Shown one piece after another: positions 60,980 to 64,000 of a stretch of 64,000 nucleotides of DNA. Within the stretch, counting starts at the first letter, position 1. Each line of letters opens with the position of its first letter. Source of the stretch: Photobacterium profundum (GTDB taxonomy: Bacteria > Pseudomonadota > Gammaproteobacteria > Enterobacterales > Vibrionaceae). The translations under genes and the position numbers were made by a program. The notes beneath the pieces are model-generated. The model was not told where the DNA came from. It did no database searches and was given only the letters and a program-made list of their open reading frames with translations. The DNA lies in NCBI RefSeq assembly GCF_003026285.1, contig NZ_PYOD01000019.1:25957-89956 (forward strand), in the 5' to 3' direction.

Positions 60980-61969
60980 TTACTGAATCACTTTTCCTAT
61001 CCATGGTCCAATAAGATCGGAAGCATTCAGAATTATTGAAAAATGATTTTCTTTATCAACGATTTCAATTTCCTTGTTTGCTTTTTCATCACTGTATTTT
61101 TGTGCAAACAGGGTTACTTTTACTGGGTCAAATGCCTCATCTTGCTTTCCTATCCATAACCCAAACTGTTTTACATCAGATAATTGAGTATCTGGCGAAT
61201 AAGGCGTAACAGCGTTTGACATATTAACGGTGTTAAATGACACAATTTCAGGGTTAGCCCTTAATACTGCATCTGGAAAGTTGAATTTTACCGCCTTTGA
61301 ATGCCCTAAAAATAAACCACCACTCATCGTATTTATGACAAAGTCTGACGTTTTTACTGTAGAAAACTCAAAGCGTTTATTTTCACCCTCATCGTAGTTA
61401 GTCTCTGAGCGAAAACCAAAATATGGTGAGAGAAAGACATATCCATCAACTTCAGCTCTTTGCTCCCAACTAGAATAATTAAGTACTAGGCCTGCACCTG
61501 CTGAATGTCCCCCGACAAAGATAGGAAGATTAGGATATTTTTCACGAGCAATTTCAACCATTGTATTAGTGTCTGACCACACTTGTTCAACACTTGGAGT
61601 ATCTCCTCGATCCCCCCCTGAGCTGCCATGTCCTCGAATATCTGGCATATATACGGCTATATTGAAACCATCACGTAAACCAGCGCCAATGTGATTATAG
61701 GTAAGCCCACTATGAGCACCAGCTCCATGATAAAAAATTAGAAGTGCTTGTGCCTGTTGTGGCAAATAAGAGCGATATGCCAAAGAAACATCATCCGTTG
61801 CTTGTACATACTTAAGAGGCTGCACCGCTTTTTTAGGCGCATTTTTTATCTCAACAAGCGAGAAGAACTTTTCTGTATTCTGCTCATCTGAACTAGCGTA
61901 TAAATTATTAGTAAGAACAATAGATAACAACATTATTCCTGCATTCATAATCATATATTTTAATTTCAT
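60980..61969 (-). CDS. Exported alpha/beta hydrolase, monoacylglycerol-lipase-like
   Basis: The 329 residues start with a signal peptide (about 1-25, NNLYA). The alpha/beta hydrolase core has an oxyanion HGAGAHSG (from His81), the DIRGHGSSGG loop and nucleophile Ser156 in GGHSAGAG. The likely acid is in GKQDEAFD and the histidine in KENHFSI near the end. The pattern is that of lysophospholipase or monoacylglycerol lipase types (Hydrolase_4); the export signal points to a periplasmic esterase. The substrate is unknown. It stands alone. Confidence 0.82.
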   Translation of the reverse strand: MKLKYMIMNAGIMLLSIVLTNNLYASSDEQNTEKFFSLVEIKNAPKKAVQPLKYVQATDDVSLAYRSYLPQQAQALLIFYHGAGAHSGLTYNHIGAGLRDGFNIAVYMPDIRGHGSSGGDRGDTPSVEQVWSDTNTMVEIAREKYPNLPIFVGGHSAGAGLVLNYSSWEQRAEVDGYVFLSPYFGFRSETNYDEGENKRFEFSTVKTSDFVINTMSGGLFLGHSKAVKFNFPDAVLRANPEIVSFNTVNMSNAVTPYSPDTQLSDVKQFGLWIGKQDEAFDPVKVTLFAQKYSDEKANKEIEIVDKENHFSIILNASDLIGPWIGKVIQ

Positions 61970-62291
61970 TAACAGTTCCTTTATTAAACAACTATCAAAT
62001 TTGGCGTTTATTCCATTAGCTCTGCCACATTAAGATATATACAATATGACTACAACGGTGGCATACGGATGCGTAATTAATGCATTTAACACTTACAAAA
62101 CCCTTTTTCAATTCAATAAGTAGACACGTAAGCCACCTATAAATCTTATGGTTTCATCACATACACAGATAATTTAAAGCGACACTAGTAGAATTCAAAT
62201 ACAACAGTAACCTCTAAACAATCAATACAGTGATCTAAAAATACCATTGATGATACAATGCAGTTTTGCAAACCCTGCTAATTGGCGAATT
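61970..62291. other. Divergent gap between hydrolase and YkgJ-type genes
   Basis: AT-rich; promoter space for both genes. An in-frame ATG at 62247 could extend the YkgJ-type protein by 15 residues. No repeat or other gene seen. Confidence 0.4.
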
Positions 62292-62693
62292 ATGAAAGAT
62301 TGTAATCAATGCGGTAAATGTTGCATCAAATACGGAGGTGGTGATCTTTCGCCGGCAAAAAATGAAATTGATCTATGGGAAATATTCAACCCAGAAATCT
62401 TCAAATTCGTTAAAAATGGTGAGATATGGTTCGATCCTGAATCTGGAGTAAGACTTAAAAAATGCCCCTTTCTTGAACTTGCACCCAAAATAAACTCTCT
62501 TGCCCCAAATAAATATACATGCAGCATCTACTTAGATAGACCTGAAGACTGCCGTCATTACCCTAGCCTCATACCAGAAATGATTAGAGATGAATGTGAA
62601 ATGATTGAAGCAATAGACTTAGACAAACCGAAACAAGCTCAAAGAAGGCTAGATTTATTAATGAAAGGTAGTCGTCCTCCAGGCTACTCATAG
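62292..62693 (+). CDS. YkgJ-type cysteine-cluster protein
   Basis: A 133-residue protein with the CxxCGKCC cluster at the N-terminus (MKDCNQCGKCCIKYGGG), a CPFL motif, then YTCSIYLDRPEDCRHYPS, the second cysteine group of the YkgJ/FliB-like family. These clusters are thought to chelate zinc or an Fe-S centre; the function is unknown. The ATG at 62292 places the motif at the very start, as in relatives; no strong ribosome-binding site is seen for either candidate start. Confidence 0.75.
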   Translation: MKDCNQCGKCCIKYGGGDLSPAKNEIDLWEIFNPEIFKFVKNGEIWFDPESGVRLKKCPFLELAPKINSLAPNKYTCSIYLDRPEDCRHYPSLIPEMIRDECEMIEAIDLDKPKQAQRRLDLLMKGSRPPGYS

Positions 62694-62819
62694 AACGAAT
62701 CAACGATGGCATATAACGCCTTTAACTTATAAATCTCCACCAAACGCACTAACATCCACACCAAAACTGTGGAGTAAAATGCGTCAACTTGATATTTTGA
62801 TTATGTTTATCTTGTGGTA

Positions 62820-62933
62820 TCAAAAAGCAGTATTCCACTGTTCAGTGTCAACAAACCATCTTTCCTCGTGAATTTTCCCGTCAACAAACTTAAATAACAC
62901 TGAAAACTGAGAGCCAGATACTTTCTCAGACTT
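62820..62933 (-). pseudogene. C-terminal remnant of an NTF2/SnoaL-like gene
   Basis: A minus-strand frame from 62933 to the TGA at 62820-62822 reads KSEKVSGSQFSVLFKF, then VDGKIHEERWFVDTEQWNTAF. This is the usual final strand pair and tail of SnoaL/NTF2-like proteins (GKI-E-RWFVDTEQW). Upstream the frame is closed by a stop and the DNA switches to reverse-transcriptase coding sequence. It is therefore a 3' gene fragment. An overlapping frame runs through the same bases but has no protein-like pattern here. Confidence 0.55.
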
Positions 62934-62939
62934 TCAACC

Positions 62940-63052
62940 AACAATCGAGATGACTTCATTTTGATGGTCTTCCGCTTCAGAATAATGCCTTTACGGTTTC
63001 TAGTTAAATCACAACAGTAGGTAAAACCAAGGAAATCAAACATTTTAGGTCT
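62940..63052 (-). pseudogene. Fragment of a group II intron reverse transcriptase/maturase
   Basis: The minus strand reads RRPKMFDFLGFTYCCDLTRN, then RKGIILKRKTIKMKSSR. The FDFLGFT ... RKG ... KRKT sequence is the conserved stretch after the catalytic palm in group II intron RTs. Only about 35 codons remain; neither the YADD core nor the maturase and endonuclease parts are present, and I see no intron domain V/VI structure. The fragment is directly joined to DUF4116 sequence on one side and to an NTF2-like remnant on the other. Confidence 0.6.
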
Positions 63053-63454
63053 GCGCGATTTACATCACTGGGTACAGAAGATATAGCCCATAAGTCATTC
63101 TTAACAGCTTCCCTGCATAGTTCTGACGTTTTATATGATTTGTGAATATGTGCTAATACTCTTCCTTTCTTCTTCACTAATGTAAGTAAAAGTAACTCGG
63201 TAATGTATTTATCAGATACAAATTGAATTGCATCTGGATTATTATCAAGTGCTAGCTCACAAAGATGAAAACTCTTGACCTCTTTTGGCACATACTGCAA
63301 AGATAATCCATTTTTCTACGGCTAATATGCAAAGCTCATTGCATTGCCATTCAGGCGGAACATATTGTAACGAAATAGGATCAATTTCTATTAAACCTTT
63401 AATTACATCATTGCCAATCAAATCAGGTTTTATTGGTAATAACAGTATCGACAA
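63045..63454 (-). pseudogene. Frameshifted DUF4116-repeat protein
   Basis: Two overlapping minus-strand frames together encode DUF4116-like repeats of the form L-C-x-x-A-V-x-x-(N/D)-x-x-A-(I/L)-x-x-V-P. The first reads ISLQYVPPEWQCNELCILAVEKW; the second takes over at a run of five A (near 63303) as NGLSLQYVPKEVKSFHLCEL, then LDNNPDAIQFVSDKY and ELCREAVKNDLWAISSVPSDV. One indel in the A-run restores a single frame. The 3' end is cut by the reverse-transcriptase fragment, and the only start is a TTG right after a stop. DUF4116 function is unknown. Confidence 0.6.
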
Positions 63455-63506
63455 TTAACTCGTTGATTATTTCTTTTGCGTTAAATATACAATTCCCTGT
63501 GATTGG

Positions 63507-63908
63507 CTATGAAGTCATATTCAGTTTGTATTTTTTGTTTTCTTCAAATTTCAATATGCTTCGTTTAACTTTAGCAACGGATAATGGCTTTATTAAATAA
63601 TCTTGAGGCTTGCATAAAAGAGTACGCTTTACTGTTTCAGTATCACTTTCAGACGTTATTATAGAAACAGGTATTGTGGGGTAATTATTTCGAATGAAGG
63701 CTAAAAGTTCTAATCCATCAAGACGCTTTTCTATATTTAAATCTAAAAAAATGCCTGTTATATTGTCTTTTGAATTCAAGAGTACCTTATGCGCAGACTC
63801 AATACTTGAACATTTCATGATCTCCTTAGGAGTAATGCATTTTCGAATAATTTGAGCTAATACCTCTGCCATCACTTTATTGTCTTCTATTATCAAGAAC
63901 TTGCTCAT
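63507..63908 (-). CDS. Stand-alone response-regulator receiver protein
   Basis: A 133-residue CheY-like receiver without an output domain. Acidic pair Glu8-Asp9, phospho-acceptor Asp56 in IFLDLNI, Thr85/Ser86 in IITSES and Lys107 in YLIKPLS complete the active site. The C-terminal tail is short and basic. It should be phosphorylated by a histidine kinase not encoded in the window; the region beyond the right edge may hold it. GGAG precedes the ATG. The gene faces the broken DUF4116 gene downstream on the same strand. Confidence 0.88.
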   Translation of the reverse strand: MSKFLIIEDNKVMAEVLAQIIRKCITPKEIMKCSSIESAHKVLLNSKDNITGIFLDLNIEKRLDGLELLAFIRNNYPTIPVSIITSESDTETVKRTLLCKPQDYLIKPLSVAKVKRSILKFEENKKYKLNMTS

Positions 63909-63942
63909 TCAGACTCCGATTAAGCACCACATCGCACTGCAA

Positions 63943-63994
63943 CTTAGTTGTTATTATTCATTGATATAACAATAACCTTAACTTAACAACTAAG
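63943..63994. repeat. Inverted repeat upstream of the receiver gene
   Basis: CTTAGTTGTTA and its exact complement, 30 bases apart, 35 bp upstream of the receiver start. It may be an operator or the end of an element that continues past the window edge. Confidence 0.4.
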
Positions 63995-64000
63995 CGGGGG

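Noticed and set aside
62743..62784. Hairpin AACGCA..CCACA/TGTGG..TGCGT as an integron attC site
   Set aside because: No RYYYAAC/GTTRRRY core pair at the correct places; no cassette array recognisable.

Overview
The window looks like a piece of the main chromosome of a Vibrionaceae member, most likely a Photobacterium or close relative. It is AT-rich, and the marker proteins (MatP, LonH, FabA, RMF, Uup, RlmKL, ZapC, PyrD, the 1609-residue NAD-GDH, PepN, PncB, Prc, ProQ, LetA/LetB, RsmF) read as gammaproteobacterial orthologues. DUF3466 with a GlyGly-CTERM tail, DUF2835, DUF3634 and a ToxR/ToxS-like pair point to Vibrionaceae. matP lies in the window together with five matS-type sites (two perfect GTGACRNYGTCAC matches), so this DNA very probably belongs to the Ter macrodomain. 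No tRNA, rRNA or CRISPR array was seen.

Layout. 1-9.8 kb is accessory: a transposase stub, a WYL-like protein, a frameshifted relic, a bacterial lipoxygenase, small secreted proteins, and a five-gene plus-strand block (outer-membrane barrel, two exported ferredoxin-fold proteins, a ToxR-like membrane activator and its overlapping ToxS-like partner), then a PilZ protein. 9.8-33.3 kb is conserved backbone in nearly the same order as in enterobacteria: matP / lonH - fabA (with a FabR-type operator) - rmf - DUF3466 - uup - rlmKL - zapC - pyrD - gdhB - DUF2835 - pepN / pncB. 33-46 kb is a second conserved block: prc - proQ - msrC / ABC exporter - letA - letB - rsmF - azoR.

46-64 kb is mixed: an unusual two-barrel outer-membrane protein, yeeX, two tandem cold-shock genes with long leaders, an orphan D-Ala-D-Ala ligase, an exported prephenate-dehydratase-like protein, LysE, ClbS/DfsB and CMD family proteins, a 1096-residue exported protein with three CnaB/SpaA-like domains, a membrane diguanylate cyclase, an exported hydrolase and a YkgJ-type protein. 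The last 1.3 kb is a patchwork of broken genes (NTF2-like tail, group II intron reverse transcriptase fragment, frameshifted DUF4116 repeats) followed by a stand-alone receiver protein.

Three copies of a palindromic repeat (ends TATACCCAAG...) sit between genes; the longest has 24-bp terminal inverted repeats around a structured core. The loci most worth following up are the ToxR/S-like block, the lipoxygenase, the CnaB-domain protein and the exported prephenate-dehydratase-like protein. rmf (57 codons, 13426-13599, minus) is easily missed because of its size. Many starts were moved downstream of the longest ORF on ribosome-binding-site or family evidence. All functions are inferred from reading the sequence; no database search was run.
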